A stretch of 64,000 bases of DNA from Prosapia bicincta (lineage: Eukaryota; Arthropoda; Insecta; Hemiptera; Cercopidae), in contig JBAIZL010000002.1 of assembly GCA_036971475.1 (NCBI GenBank), forward strand, positions 45,878,729 to 45,942,728. Reading direction: 5' to 3'. Position 1 is the first letter of the stretch; the number at the start of each line of letters is the position of its first letter. Shown in pieces: positions 48,423-64,000 of the stretch. The notes beneath the pieces were generated by a model. It saw nothing but the letters and a program-made list of their open reading frames with translations, was not told the DNA's origin and did not search any database. Made by a program: the position numbers and the translations under genes.

Positions 48423-48821
48423 CTACCACAATCCATGATTACATATGTGAGAACCGGAAATCATCATTGTAAGGCCGGCCATTAGTTCGCCCCTGCAACT
48501 AGAAGAGTTATCCAAACAAAACCCAAGTTTTTGGCAATTTCTCGAAACTACTCCGGAACAGTAGGAATCTCTGAACACGATTTTTCGTACTGCAATAATA
48601 ACCTGGATTTTCAAGTTAGTTCGGTCCAGGTAGTGCAATCTTGCTTTTATCCACTCTCGATTGTCTTGAACCAAAGACCGTATCAAAGCGTAGCCTTTCC
48701 TGCCACTAGCACGCGCTTTGAGACCACGCGCTTCTGACAATATAACTTGTGTGTTACACTGAATGTCAGCAAAGCAGGTATACTGACATTCCCTGAAACG
48801 CGTTTTAGTAAAGGTCGACAT
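48423..48821 (-). other. Unrecognised 132-codon open frame
   Basis: The longest open frame in the window not explained by a simple repeat, lying in a segment of higher G+C, where long frames are less surprising. It starts at an ATG and has a normal amino acid mix, including several Cys, but no signal peptide, membrane span, zinc-binding spacing or transposase motif that I can identify. A 68-codon frame lies antisense to it. It may be chance, a fragment of a decayed transposon, or one exon of an unknown gene. Confidence 0.2.
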
Positions 48822-51455
48822 TCACTAGTTAATTCCAACATACCCTTACATTTACAATAAAAGAGCAGTCAATGTTTCAAAGCCCGAGTTTCACTTTACA
48901 TGTGCTACATTTACGTTCAAAAAGCTTACGCTTTGTTTTTCTATAACAAAATCTATCTAATGCTACGTGAAATATAACATTTTTAAACTTAATCAGACGA
49001 TTTATCAGAAAAATTCTATTTTCGACATTGATTGCTCTATTTAAGGGAATGCATTAACTATTAAAATCCAACATTTACTTTAACGTCTTTAAAAGAATTT
49101 CAACCTCCCAGGTTTGCTGACTGACGTTACTTGTTCCTTATAAATTATTTTGTCAGTTTTGTTAAATTTATTAGATTTTATAGAAGTTTAACTAATTTAT
49201 GCTGTAATAAAATTACAGTCTTTCAAATATATTTAGGGGGAAATCGAACAAATTGCTCGTAGGAAGATGTTAATAATGTCGACGGAGGATAATATGCTAA
49301 TTCAGACATGTTTTATAGAAATAGAATGTAAAAGAAGTTAATTTAATAGACATAGAGAGCATTTTCTAATCGGAATTTGAACGTCAATTCAGGTATCACA
49401 GACGTGTTAGTAGATACAAAGTAGCGACATTTGTGGGTCTGGGAACACAAACGAGAGAAAAAAGTAGTTGGTTAAGTTGTAGATGCCACTACTTCTGCTT
49501 GTTTATTTCTAATGGGAAAACTGGTTTCGGACAAACTGACTGATATATCCATAAGCCAGACTCTAAGCCTCTTGAAACTCAATATAATTCACTTTATACA
49601 GTCCCCCTTGAAAATTATTCTTATATTTAAATCATCCCCAATATAATTAGTAGCTTCGTAAATATAATTACAAATAATATATTTTGTTTTTAAATAGCAT
49701 AGCTCACATGGAATCAATTGCTTTCTGTACATCTGTGCTGGAAGTGATCATCGAAGCAGGACCAGTCACCTGATGTTTATTAATACCCTTCTCAACACAA
49801 GCCATTTAATAAACATGATGCTACTGCCTTCCTAATTTGATAATCCTCCCCTTCAGCCAGGTGGTCTGCTGCTCCCACGAGTCGTCACCCTTCCGACAAC
49901 AATGTGGTAATATCGTGTTGCAGAGACAATACTGTTAGCAAGGCTGGAACCATCGTTTTTAAGGGATGATCCTTTCGCTTATTGCTCGTGTGAAACAAGG
50001 ATTTTGTTTGTTCTTTTTTTACTGACTGCGCTAATTATACAAGTATACAATTACGTTTGTTTTATAACGTTTTATTCAATCTGAGGGTGATTACGTGACC
50101 ATCTTCCACTTCCACTATTACATTTAAAAACTAGTCATTGTGTACTATACTCTATTATTAGTACACTATTATTATTATACTCATTGCCAGGACTATAATA
50201 GAAAAAGCAAATGTATCATATTAATAAGTATTATATAATATTATAATGGTTATAAATATTGTAAATAATTTTCATAATAATGTTAATAAAAGTTTGTTTT
50301 AGATGCTAAACTAAGTAAGAGAAGGAAATTAAAAGCGTCTTTATTTTATCGAGAAATGAAATCAAGTCTACTATGTAATAAGTTATTCAGTTGATGATCA
50401 AAACTATTACATCTTTGTTGTAATTCAACCGATTTTTATCGGTGTATTTATAATTAAATAATTATATTATAATATGTAATAGTAACTCAAGCACATTACA
50501 TGTAATATCTTGCGTCTTTCTTCGGTTCGGTCCCATCAGGGATATTACAGTATCTCAGGTAAAACAACGTTTACATAAACTGCAGCAATGATCTTAGTAA
50601 TTATATTTTCCTAAGTTAACAATACAAGTTCATTACAATTAATTTATTAGACTACAATGTCTCTTTGATTTTAAACTGAAAGACTATTATAATAAGTTAA
50701 TATGTCTTAAAATAAATTCCCAAATATAGTTAAAATTCAAATAGTTCCTAAATTAAATATATTAGACAGGTTGTCTTGACATTGGATGCTCTACACTAGA
50801 GGTTTGGATACAATTCAACATGTAAAATAAGAAAACTAACTCCCAACAAAATTCCAGTAAGGTATATATTATATTACGTATAAATACACACGTTTAATAG
50901 ATCCTATAGGCCATGGAACGATCAGAGTACGACAAGATTGTATCCAGTCGTCTATTTAGTAACTTTACTCCAGATCTCGGATTTAACTGCCATTATTCTA
51001 AGTTTCTTGGACTCAGATTTACTGTTGGATACAAATATAAAATTAATTACAAAACTTCGTTAACAGTTAACTTAAAACTTTATTAAAAAAAAGTTCAGTG
51101 TCCAACGTGTATAATCAGGTGTCGAAAGCGATTAATTCTATAAATCGTTCAATATAATTTATATAAAGTTATAAATTGGTTTATCTGAGTTTTAGTCAAT
51201 CATGTTACTTTTACACTAACGTAATTAATGTGATTTATATATACTTAAATAAAAACTGCATGTCCCGAATTTAGTTACAAAAAAGAGGTCTAGGCACATA
51301 AACTCATATGTTTCTCATCCAGGAGCTCATAAAAATCTGATCTGACGTGACTAATCTAGAACAAATAAAATTACACCTCGGCACACACCGATAATGTCTA
51401 TTGTGCCGTAGTATAAGCTCTAGAAACACGCTAAAGCTCTACACAAGACCTTCCT
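48822..51455. other. No gene seen; mixed patch at 49720-49990
   Basis: The patch at 49720-49990 is non-repetitive and stop-rich in all frames, with CCAGGTGG (E-box-like), CACGAGTCGTC and GATAATCC words; it looks like a candidate conserved regulatory block. The remainder is AT-rich. Confidence 0.45.
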
Positions 51456-52370
51456 TAAATTCATCTGTCGTCTAGGCGACGATAAAGCCAAGGATATTAT
51501 TGCAAAAACGTTAGTACCCCGCCTATGTTCTACCTATGACCTTCCCTAATTCGTCTGTCGTCTAGGTGACGATAGATTCAAGGAATAGTGGTGTTCTAGT
51601 ATCCTGAAGTCGTTCTACCCAAGAATTCTTTAAATCCGTCTACCGTCTAGGCGACGATAGAGTAACTTGTAAAGTAGCTGTAGTTCTAGGTTCGTAGTAC
51701 CTATAACCTTCATTAATCAGTAGGTCAAAAGGCAATTGTGTTGTAGTATAAATTCATGTGCCACGCTTACGTTTTATCTACGTACCTTGTTAATCTGTCA
51801 GTCCTCTAGGCGACGATAGAGTAACTTGTAACGTAGCTGTAGTTCTAGGTTCGTAGTACCCATAACCTTCATTAATCAGTAGGTCAAAAGGCAATTGTGT
51901 TGTAGTATAAATTCATGTGCCACGCTTACGTTTTATCTACGTACCTTGTTAATCTGTCAGTCCTCTAGGTGTCGATAGAGTAACTTATAACGTAGCTGTA
52001 GTTCTAGGTTCGTAGTACCCATAACCTTCATTAATCAGTAGGTCAAAAGGCAATTGTGTTGTAGTATAAATTCATGTGCCAGCTTACGTTTTATCTACGT
52101 ACCTTGTTAATCTGTCAGTCCTCTAGGCGTCGATAGAGTAACTTGTAGCGTAGCTGTAGTTCTAGGTTCGTAGTACCCATAACCTTCATTAATCAGTAGG
52201 TCAAAAGACAATGGTGTTGTTGTATAAAATGTTTTGCTCCGCTAACGTTTTACCTATGTGCCTTGTTAATCTGTCAGTCGTCTAGGCGTCAAGTTAAGGG
52301 TGTCGTAATAGAAGCCTAGTGCCCACCCTTAATTTCTACTTAACAGTTACTTGTCTAGGCAACGTTAGCG
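51456..52370. repeat. 159-bp satellite array with shorter flanking units
   Basis: The landmark TCTAGG occurs at 51471, 51561, 51646, 51805, 51964, 52122, 52281 and 52354. The spacings are 90, 85, 159, 159, 158, 159 and 73. The four central intervals are near-identical units with GTAACTTGTA, GTTCTAGGTTCGTAGTAC and CAGTAGGTCAAAAGGCAATT. The flanks hold older, shorter relatives, suggesting the 159-bp unit arose from an approximately 85-bp ancestor and then amplified. Many units begin with a small hairpin, TCGTC-TAGGC-GACGA. Confidence 0.94.
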
Positions 52371-54039
52371 TCAAGGCTCTCGTATTGGAAGCGTAGTTTT
52401 CCTCTTAAGTTCTGCCTATAATTGTATTTACGGTTTGATATCCTAGTCTGTAAAGTCTCTTAAGTGTTAACATAATCATTTAAACATTTTTATAATATTT
52501 ACCTCCTGGAAAGCTGCCTAACAAAACTTCTAATACTAGAATGTATTTATAAAGTTTGATTCTTAATTGTTTAAAGAACAGGTAATAGTATTTTAAAAAT
52601 CAATATGATATTATAATTGAATAAAATCTCAATGAATTAATTGAAATATTTCCCTTTCATTACGTAAACCCTATGGTCTACATAATATATACCTAACTTT
52701 AGATATTGAGATATATTATAAATAATAATACTAATGTTTGAAATCACTGATTTACAAAAATGTATTATTTAAATCACGGTTTTCATAAAAATTTATTCCC
52801 TCGAAAGGGAATATCTTATCTTATCTTTATTATAATAATAGTGTTTAATTTTAGTCCGCGCTTGAAGATTACGATGTTGCAGGTATTAAAACTTAATTTT
52901 GTCAACTCTAGTAGGAACTCCGCCCACATTAGCTATCTTAATTGTAACAACACATTATTTTAGTTAATCTAAATTGTAAGTGTGAAAAATGATCTCGGCT
53001 GTGACAATCTTTCCATATGTTGGGTTATGCGGTCGTGCGCATGCGCGAGGGTGGTGCATGGCAATGCCGAGAGCCGCTTTATTACGTAGGGGGAACATAT
53101 GGTAACAGACAGGGAAATTACCGATTGTCATCTCTGAGTCACAAGTAAACACTCACGCGCTCGCATTATGCATGCTTTAATTGACTACCACTTTATTCTA
53201 ATCTACCCCCACTTTCTCTGTCTTATTTGTACAAACCCAGGAGGGGTTGTAGGGTTCAGTGTGAGTGCCCTTTAGTTGAGGCTTTTGTATCCCAGACGTA
53301 ATAGCAAGCAAACGTTACTGGTTGCTTGATCGAGACATCTAGGCATTAACCTATGTGTTTTGGAACTAGTTTTCTACGAGTATTCTTAAAAACCATTAAA
53401 AACATTTGAAATCGCAGGTTCTTTCAAACCCACGCTGACTTATGAAGGAGCGTCAAAGTCAAGAGAATTAATTTTTTTCAACTCATCTCTGAATTAAGTA
53501 AATTTTTAACTAAAGAGAAAAATTTTCTCGTGAAAAAGTCGTTTAAAAAAAAGAGAAAGTACTTGCCCACATAATAAGATGGCTGCCGCAAAATGTGTTT
53601 TGCCTCTTATCCCAAAGAAATGTAGGCCTAAACATGTCACAAGTGCCTGAATGATACGCGCGTTTGTAAATATTTTGTAGAGGCAACTAAAGTTTAAACT
53701 TATTCTGTCTCATACAATATTTATACTGTAAGTAGACATCACTGTGATACTACATATATACATCTCGGTGAAATTCCCAATATAGTAACCTAATGCTTCG
53801 GTTCCGATAATCGGCGTGTGTCGAAAAAATACGTGTTTTTATGTATAAAAACCCGGCTTTTCAGTTTCAGTGATCGAATTGACAAGTTTATCACCGAAAT
53901 TGCCTAAATTAAAAAGCATTTATAAATGAGATAGCCCACATCTACGATAAAAATGTTATCTATACACAAATGTATATATATATATTTAAGATCAAATAAT
54001 ATACACAAATACAGGAATATTTAATTTATTGAATAATAA
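52371..54039. other. No gene seen; mixed patch at 52980-53310
   Basis: The patch at 52980-53310 (GTGCGCATGCGCGAGG, GCCGAGAGCCGC) is rich in G+C and has only short conflicting frames. A seven-pair hairpin, ATTCCCT-CGAA-AGGGAAT, sits at 52796-52813. A TAGGCCTA palindrome is at 53623. Confidence 0.45.
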
Positions 54040-54084
54040 ACTCAAAGCTTTTCGTTGGTTTACATTACCAACATCCTCAGGAGT
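54040..54084 (-). ncRNA. Solitary hammerhead ribozyme-like motif
   Basis: On the minus strand ACTC pairs with GAGT as a perfect four-base stem I. The core is CTGAGGA (54074-54080), then the extra T, a stem II of GTTGG with CCAAC around a nine-base loop, GAAA (54050-54053), AGCT and TT. All core positions are kept. The downstream tail (lower coordinates) has AATATTCCTGTATTTGTGTA, the same 3' word as in the 4.6-, 19.3- and 32.1-kb copies. No inverted mate is present, so this is a single 3' tail of the element. Confidence 0.78.
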
Positions 54085-54101
54085 TACAATACTAAGAATC
54101 A

Positions 54102-54102
54102 G

Positions 54103-54137
<35 letters not shown>

Positions 54138-54144
54138 TGAGAGA
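54102..54144. repeat. TA-GA microsatellite
   Basis: (TA)n at 54102-54120 followed by (GA)n to 54144, just upstream of the solitary hammerhead's 5' end on the minus strand. Confidence 0.95.
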
Positions 54145-55129
54145 ATAATAACACCTTTTGGCTTTCTACTATATAAATCATAGTAAAATAAATTATTTTA
54201 TACACAATAAAACCTCTTAGCTGCAAAAATTTAAAATAGTCAAAACCTCTATATAATTCGCTAGCGGAGTTCTGATAAACAAATGGTTAAACATTAACAC
54301 AGTTTATAAAGGTTTGTAGACAAAATTGTTTCTATTGTGTCTAGTTTCTAATAATTTAGAATCCAGATATTGATGAAGTATTTAATTGTTGAAAAAACCT
54401 TTAATTGTTTTACTGCCTAACGAGAAATCAACCTCGTTACGGCTTAGGGGAAAATAGTACCCTATTAAAGACCATTTGTAAATAGATGCAGAGCTAATTA
54501 ATAGGAAGTATAGAAAAGTCGTCAACTAATTTGATTTCATGAAACACATACATTATATAATTTTTTCAATTTTATAGCAAAACAATATTGGCTTACTTTG
54601 TTCCTTGCAAATTGACCTTGCTCTGCTGTCAATTACGATATTTTTTATGTAAAACCGGATCATAACCAAACTGCATAACAACCTAGGTGAAATGGAACCT
54701 GTAGGTAGTAATTTGAGAGTTACGTAGGTGTATTCATACTGGAGGGTACATCGTGAACAAATACAAGCTATATTTAGTTTTAAAATAACCTATGACTGAA
54801 TTCCGGCAGTCTGGTACTTCGACGATTACATGGGGTGGCTTAATACTCAGTTACAAGAGTTTACCCGCGTGTGTTTATGGCAAAACAATTGCTAAACGTG
54901 GCTAAACAACTTGAATGCTCGCCAAATAACACATCTAGTGTAAAAATACGAGCACAAGTCAGTGTAGCCTAGGATGATATAACAGTTTAAAATATTTCTG
55001 ATATCAGGCCAGCTTAGATTGATTTGTAAAACTGTTTCAATCAATATGTATAGTAGCGGAAAGCTCGGTCAGCTTCGCTCGGTTAAGACTGAATCTTTAT
55101 GGTAAGTTAAGTTTAACATTGGAACTCTA
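54145..55129. other. No gene seen
   Basis: AT-rich with a mixed segment at 54780-54920; nothing recognised. Confidence 0.55.
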
Positions 55130-55510
55130 GGAGCCACTTGGGTTCCGAATTTTCCAAAGGTTGAGACCGGAGCCACTCGATTTATTATGGCTGAAAACCC
55201 CAAAAAAATTTAAAAAATCCTTGGGCTAAAAAAAAGTTTGTCCCGGCCCGTGATTGGTCTTATAAGGATAACCTGAAAGCTGTAGGAGCGACTGGGGAGA
55301 AAAATCGCTAATATTTCCAAGGTTAATACGGGTGCCAACTTGTTTTCCGTAGTCGAAAATTTAAAAAAAAAACAAACTTTTGTCCAGGTTTATATTTATG
55401 GTATCCCGAAATTTTCCCAAATTTGAAACCGGTGTCAATCAATTTCTAGTGGCCGAAACCGAATCCCCCCAAAATAAAAAATCTTTGGGCAAGTTTTATA
55501 ATTGTACTTT
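55130..55510. repeat. Decayed tandem repeat, about three units
   Basis: Three diverged segments share the order CGAATTTTCCAAA, GAGACCGG-type, GGCCGAAA-type, A-rich run, then CTTTGGGC-type (from about 55145, 55305 and 55405). Spacings are irregular, consistent with an old satellite or a transposon with internal repeats. Confidence 0.5.
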
Positions 55511-58500
55511 GGTCTCCATCTAGTCCTGACGAAAGTTTTAAATCTTAATAGGATATTCTGAGTTCTTTTCTTACTTGGCAGAGTTTCATGTCACGCTCTT
55601 TGCCTGAAATAGTCCAAATCAGATCATTAAAAGTGGTTTTCTTCACAATTTGTTTTGTAACAAAAGTTCTAATTGAAGTTAAGCCCACTTCTCACTTGAC
55701 AGATTTGGTTGTTTGTTACGATTTTCTCTTAATAATTGTCTCAATTCAGACTATGCTTTATCACAATTTCCTTCTAGCAATAATCTAATCTCTATTGCAT
55801 CTCTTCTCACTTGACAGAGTTGAGTTTTTGTGAAATGCTCTTTGTCTAGTATTAATTGTGATTCATGTTGTTTTCTCTTCGCTATTGACATAATTGTGTA
55901 TTTGTGACACAATCCCTCCCTCGTAAGAGTTCTAATCGGTTCTGAAATCTGTTCCCGTTTGTTGAATGTGTTCTGAGCTGTCAATGACATACTTTTTTTA
56001 GTGAAATAAAGAGAAAATATAGAAAATATATGTGTCTAAAAACTGAAACTTTTTGTCTATCCTCGTATCTTCTGGAATTATAAACTAAACTTTAAGGTGA
56101 AAAATGTACATAATCATACACAAAAATATTTTTCTATCTTTCAGTTTCTCATAACATAACCTATTTAGCACTTGTCATACTTGGAAGTGGAGCCTTACAC
56201 ATCTTCAGTTGTAAATCTGTAGTATTTAAGTGGAAATTTACATTATATCGAAGTCGATTTACATTATATACATTATGTCGAAATATTACAAAAATAAAGC
56301 GATTGAAAAAATAAAGTTTTACTAAAATAAGTAAATTTTTTAGCTTTCAAGATTGTTATATAAAATAGCAAAAACTGTGCGGAAATTGGTCTAACTAATA
56401 TTTTGTTTTATTTTGGACCTCTCCATTTATATATCTATTAGCTTAGACTCGTAGTGGTTCTTGTGGTCAAAACATTTTACACAATTCGTTATATTTAATT
56501 TCTAACTAGTTACAACATTTTTCCGATTATACATTGTTTGTATACACTTCCCGACGATTGTTGGATATCCGCGTCCTTCCGTGACGAAACCGGCCACACG
56601 ATGAATATTAAAGTAAAAACCTTATCTAAAGTGTAACACAATGCATAGATCGGCCAGGCGTAACGGAAGCGAAGCATATTGTACGGTGCGTGTAACGTGG
56701 ATGCGCCATCTGACGCGTCATCTGTGACACAGTCAATTGACGCCACATAGAGACGCTTTAATTGTTCAATCATTGTTTTATCTGATCAATTCGCAACATC
56801 TGTTTCGCAACCAATTGCGTACACGCGAACACCGGCCGATAGATTTGTAACGCTACGCTCCGACGTTATGTGGGACACGTGTTAATGGTTACCTTTTTAA
56901 AGATCTTTAAATACTTCAAAAGTTAATATTTTTAGAGCATTTACAGTAGTGTAGCGATTTCTAATTTTAAAAAAGATTGCATAAATTAGTTCACATTAAT
57001 AATCATACATTTTATTTTTTGCTTCTGTTTTTAATTAGTTTAATCTTGTAAATTTATTTAAGTAATATCTTGCAATTTTGTTTTGTAACTTCATGAAACT
57101 TTTTAATATGCTAAAAATGAGTCTTCACCACTTTAAGGTCTGAGATAAGGTATTTTACTTCACACTTGGCATTTAATGTTTTAGGTGACAACAAGTCAAC
57201 ATAACACAGAAAGCCTAGTGAGAGAGTGATTTTAATCACAGGAAAGCACAATTTTAATTCACATTGAGCAACCTAAATATGTATCTCAACTCCGAAATAC
57301 GATCACGATTTGATAGAGCACTTAAAGGTAAAATTACGATATGTAATAAAAATTTATAATAAACTGATATTTTGAAATGAGCGTTATTTGGGGGTTTTCT
57401 TCATTGGCTGTATTATTTCACCATATATGTGTTGATATATTCGTTCCAAAGATGGGAGCCATTTTATCTCGCTTAGCAACAGACGTGACTAGCACAGTTC
57501 AAACCTACAATTTTGTTTTGTAGTTTTAATGCAATTAGCCAGGATGGCTGTTAGCTCTACGGAGAACATGAGTTCAATGATAATAAAGAAAGAATAATTG
57601 TATGAAATACAACTCTTGTTGCAAGAACGATAGATGGAGTTATGTATGACTAAGAAAAGGCCGTAGTTGTCTCTTGGTATTACGGTTAGAGGGAAATAAT
57701 TCCATCACGTGTGTAGAGTCATTATACATATACTTGCTCTGAGCCGGGGGGAATAAAATTGCCTACAGGTAACCGTCAGAAACCATAGAGCTGTCAGCTC
57801 CACAGAAACCTATATTTTAGTTACATAGATTATAACTTATTAACACGTATGAATTTTTAAGTCATAATGGCTAATGTATTTTATGTAATATTAGAAGTAA
57901 CCTGTTTTATCTCTGTTTTTCTCTATTACGCTTATTCAACATTGGTAGATTTATCCCTGTTCGTTTTAATTTTATTATGTTTAATTGTTAATATATGACG
58001 TTAACGTTCGCTGCTTGGAGTGTCGTTTACTATGCGTCCGCTGCAATGCAAGTGCTGAGTACAGGGGTGCAACATGCAAGCAAAAGCCTCGGGCTTCTTG
58101 CATTCCACGTTGCTGTGGTTGGATCAACACTTACTCCAGCTCTCAGAGAATATACACCTGACACTAGGCTGTAGCAGAGAAACTTATGACGGGGACTACA
58201 AGCTTCAATTGACAATCACTGCCTTTAGGATTTCTTCGATATTATGTTTATACAAAGAATGATTTACCCGTTTAGATATTCTACCGACCATTGTTTACGA
58301 TGAACAAGTCTTCATAGGTTATACTTCAAGATGTAATCGATTTTATTGTGAAATTGAAACTCGCAGCCACTGGAATTGCATTCGGTGATGGAAATATTTC
58401 CTGCCTTACAATTGAAAATAAATATTTAATAAAATATATTACGTATACTTTACGATATTCAGGTCATCTTCCGACTTGACTCAACGTAAACCGTAGTAGC

Positions 58501-58561
58501 AGGTGCAGCATACCCTCCTAAATTTAAAACCAAATACAATTCAGACAGTTACAATATTTTT
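55511..58561. other. No gene seen; mixed patches at 55560-55980 and 56530-56880
   Basis: CTTCTCACTTGACAGA occurs twice, at about 55689 and 55804, in a region with similar surrounding words, so part of this may be a worn duplication. The patch at 56530-56880 (AACCGGCC, GATGCGCCATCTGACGCGTC) is G+C-richer with no convincing frame. The frame at 58074-58262 is not recognised. Confidence 0.4.
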
Positions 58562-58681
58562 AGAAGTTTCTGTTACAATAAGTGTATTGTCAGAAGTGTA
58601 TGTTACAATAAGTGTATTGTCAGAAGTGTCTGTTACAATAAGTGTATTGTCAGAAGTGATTGTTTCAATATCCAGAAGTGT
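58562..58681. repeat. 30-bp tandem repeat, 3.5 units
   Basis: TGTTACAATAAGTGTATTGT starts at 58571, 58601 and 58631, with a partial copy at 58661. With a 30-bp period the plus strand encodes a ten-residue repeat containing VTISVLSEV in a 63-codon frame (58503-58694). Nothing else supports a protein. Confidence 0.93.
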
Positions 58682-62503
<3,822 letters not shown>

Positions 62504-62520
62504 ATGTGTGTGTGTATTCG

Positions 62521-62592
<72 letters not shown>

Positions 62593-62600
62593 TGGGTGTG
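62504..62600. repeat. (GT)n microsatellite
   Basis: A GT run of about 97 bp with ATTC, TTT, AT and GG interruptions. Confidence 0.98.
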
Positions 62601-63128
62601 ATTAAGTTAGATACACAAAAAAGTGGTATTACGTTAAATGTTTATACGTTAATGAAAGCCTCCCTTACTCGTATCATACAATCTTTGGAATTGAGATAAA
62701 TCGTGTTAACATTGTCCTAACGCTGCCAACATTGTAACCCGAACTGTCCCTTGATAATGAACGTCTCCCACAATATTGACACGTCACGACTTATCTTTCT
62801 ACAAGATCACGAGGGACAGATAGTCAGACACGCGTACCACTCCAGGTGAACTGTCGTTCCCACAACTCTGCGTTGTTGGGAAAGGGATGTACAAGCCATT
62901 AGTTCAAGTTAATCGGACGAGACAATTATGGTAAATTAGCAATTGGAAATGTTGTTTATTACGTATGTAAAGAGTACTTAAATGATGTAGGCTATATTTT
63001 AAGGACAACTATATTAATATAAAAAACAAAACGCATCTATAAGTTCCAAGAGGGGAATGGACTATTTTTTATAAAATTTTACTGACAATTTTAACATTTG
63101 TTGATTCCATCTTCACGTGAGCTACTAG
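62601..63128. other. No gene seen; mixed patch at 62700-62940
   Basis: 62700-62940 is non-repetitive and G+C-richer (ACGCTGCCAAC, ACGTCACGAC, CCAGGTGAACTG); a regulatory block is possible. No frame is supported. Confidence 0.45.
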
Positions 63129-63181
63129 TAATCACTAAATACTTTTAAATGTTAAAAACATTTAAAAGTGTTTAGTGATTA
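63129..63181. repeat. Short inverted repeat, 25-bp arms with a 3-nt loop
   Basis: 63129-63153 pairs with 63157-63181 with a single mismatch (ACTTTT against AAAAGT with one A/G step). With so short a loop it is a strong cruciform or hairpin candidate. Origin unknown; it lacks a hammerhead core. Confidence 0.92.
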
Positions 63182-64000
63182 TTTTATTTAAAGTGTTCAA
63201 AAGCCCTTTAAAATGTTATATATAAGTGTATACTTGTATATTATTACACATAGTTAGTAAATAAGCCTGTAAAAATATTTTCCAAGAGTAATATATTTAT
63301 GTATTTACTTGTGTATGGCTACAAATAATTTTTTTATTAGAGTAGTATGTCTTTATTGTTTTAAAAGGAAATAGTGTTTGTGTGTGTGTGTTTTATAAAT
63401 AATTGATTATAGTCGTATCTTGTGAATCCCAAAAAACCGGGACAACGATCTAAACAATTGTACAGTCTAAATCTCTCTTTGGTGTTTGTCGCCAGCAAAA
63501 ACAATGACATAATTTTCAATTGCAAATATAATGGCGGATGCACCTTTCAAAAATGGCCACAAAACCCTTAAACATTTATTTTGATTATAGTTAAACCTAG
63601 CGAAAAACTGCATCGAAGCGGCCAGTAAATTTCGTTTTTGGTTAAATTTGATAGTCTTGTTATAGATTTCTTACGCCTAGTAGTACATGACATATATTTT
63701 ATATACGTCCTTTTCTATTTTCATACTGTCAGCAATCATTCCAAGCTATACACGGCATCTTTTCAACAAAATACCATGGATTTTGTTGAGTATAATCCCT
63801 TCAAGTTACTAAATTTGGACGCCCTTGGCTGTTTTCATCGAAGACGGATGTTCAGTCACGCTTTAACTAACTAGATTATTACCTATTAATGGTCATCGAA
63901 GATGATTGGTCCTTGTAAACGGTATTTAGCCTATATTAACTTCCTAACATGTTTTATCGTCTAAAATATATCGTAAAATCATACTCTACATAATTTAACG
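63182..64000. other. No gene seen
   Basis: AT-rich to 63360; a TGTGTGTGTG run at about 63380. Two frames (63361-63543 minus and 63638-63874 plus, 78 codons) show nothing recognisable. The plus-strand frame lies near the right edge, but its composition gives no hint of a domain. Confidence 0.45.

Noticed and set aside
48423..48821. A real gene in the 132-codon frame
   Set aside because: No domain, no splice context and an antisense frame of comparable quality; listed only as an open frame.
51456..52370. CRISPR-like or rDNA spacer repeat
   Set aside because: Whole units repeat, not repeat plus unique spacer, and no rRNA sequence adjoins.
52796..52813. ATTCCCT-CGAA-AGGGAAT hairpin as a hammerhead
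   Set aside because: It lacks CTGANGA and a stem II; a plain seven-pair hairpin.

Overview
This window looks like eukaryotic, gene-free (intergenic or deep intronic) DNA. It is AT-rich, with about one third G+C by eye. It carries long AT, CA, GA and GT microsatellites, several satellite-type tandem arrays, inverted-repeat elements and decayed retrotransposons. I found no intact protein-coding gene, no rRNA gene, no functional tRNA gene and no CRISPR array. Most open frames are 60 to 100 codons, and many simply read through dinucleotide repeats. The repeat mix (Penelope-like GIY-YIG relic, hammerhead motifs, two non-LTR retrotransposon relics, a recurrent TAGGCCTA palindrome) suggests an arthropod genome. 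A sap-feeding hemipteran such as a leafhopper would fit, but that is an inference from sequence flavour, not a match I could test.

Layout. 1-0.75 kb: an 80-bp minisatellite and a short 16-bp repeat. 3-7.2 kb: four foldback (inverted-repeat) elements, all with hammerhead-ribozyme-like motifs at or beside the centre of the hairpin. 9-9.5 kb: eight nearly identical 62-bp units. 17-20 kb: one plain inverted repeat, two more hammerhead-bearing foldbacks and a compound microsatellite. 23.3 kb: a tRNA-like SINE fragment. 26-28.4 kb: two LINE relics on opposite strands. 31.3-32.2 kb: a decayed Penelope-like element, with a GIY-YIG endonuclease remnant followed 87 nt later by a hammerhead motif. 36.6 kb: a long inverted repeat without a hammerhead. 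40.7 kb: a 54-bp tandem array. 42.05-42.4 kb: a very recent 184-bp tandem duplication. 51.5-52.4 kb: a 159-bp satellite. 54 kb: a solitary hammerhead. 55-60 kb: decayed repeats and a 250-bp compound microsatellite. 62.5-63.2 kb: a GT tract and a small perfect-looking hairpin.

The most interesting system is the hammerhead family. At least six loci (3.13, 4.56/4.63, 7.09, 19.32, 32.10 and 54.04 kb) preserve the same architecture: a short stem I, a CTGANGA core, one extra unpaired T, a stem II with its loop, GAAA, and a very short stem III that is a perfect palindrome including the A15.1-U16.1 pair (AAGCTT, ACGCGT or ATGTACAT). More decayed copies lie at 3.2, 6.4, 19.08 and perhaps 11.3, 15.4 and 30.2 kb. 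The copy at 32.10 kb sits directly 3' of the GIY-YIG relic, tying the family to Penelope-like retroelements, whose terminal repeats are known to carry hammerheads. In the other loci only the 3' tail remains, usually as a head-to-head inverted duplication whose breakpoints fall inside or next to the ribozyme. Palindromic stem III sequences imply that two ribozyme copies pair to cleave.

Several patches of higher G+C and mixed sequence (near 2.1, 7.8, 13.2, 15.7, 24.0, 29.8, 37.6, 39.5, 49.8, 53.0, 56.6 and 62.8 kb) have no convincing frame. They could be conserved regulatory sequence of a neighbouring gene; cross-species alignment would decide.
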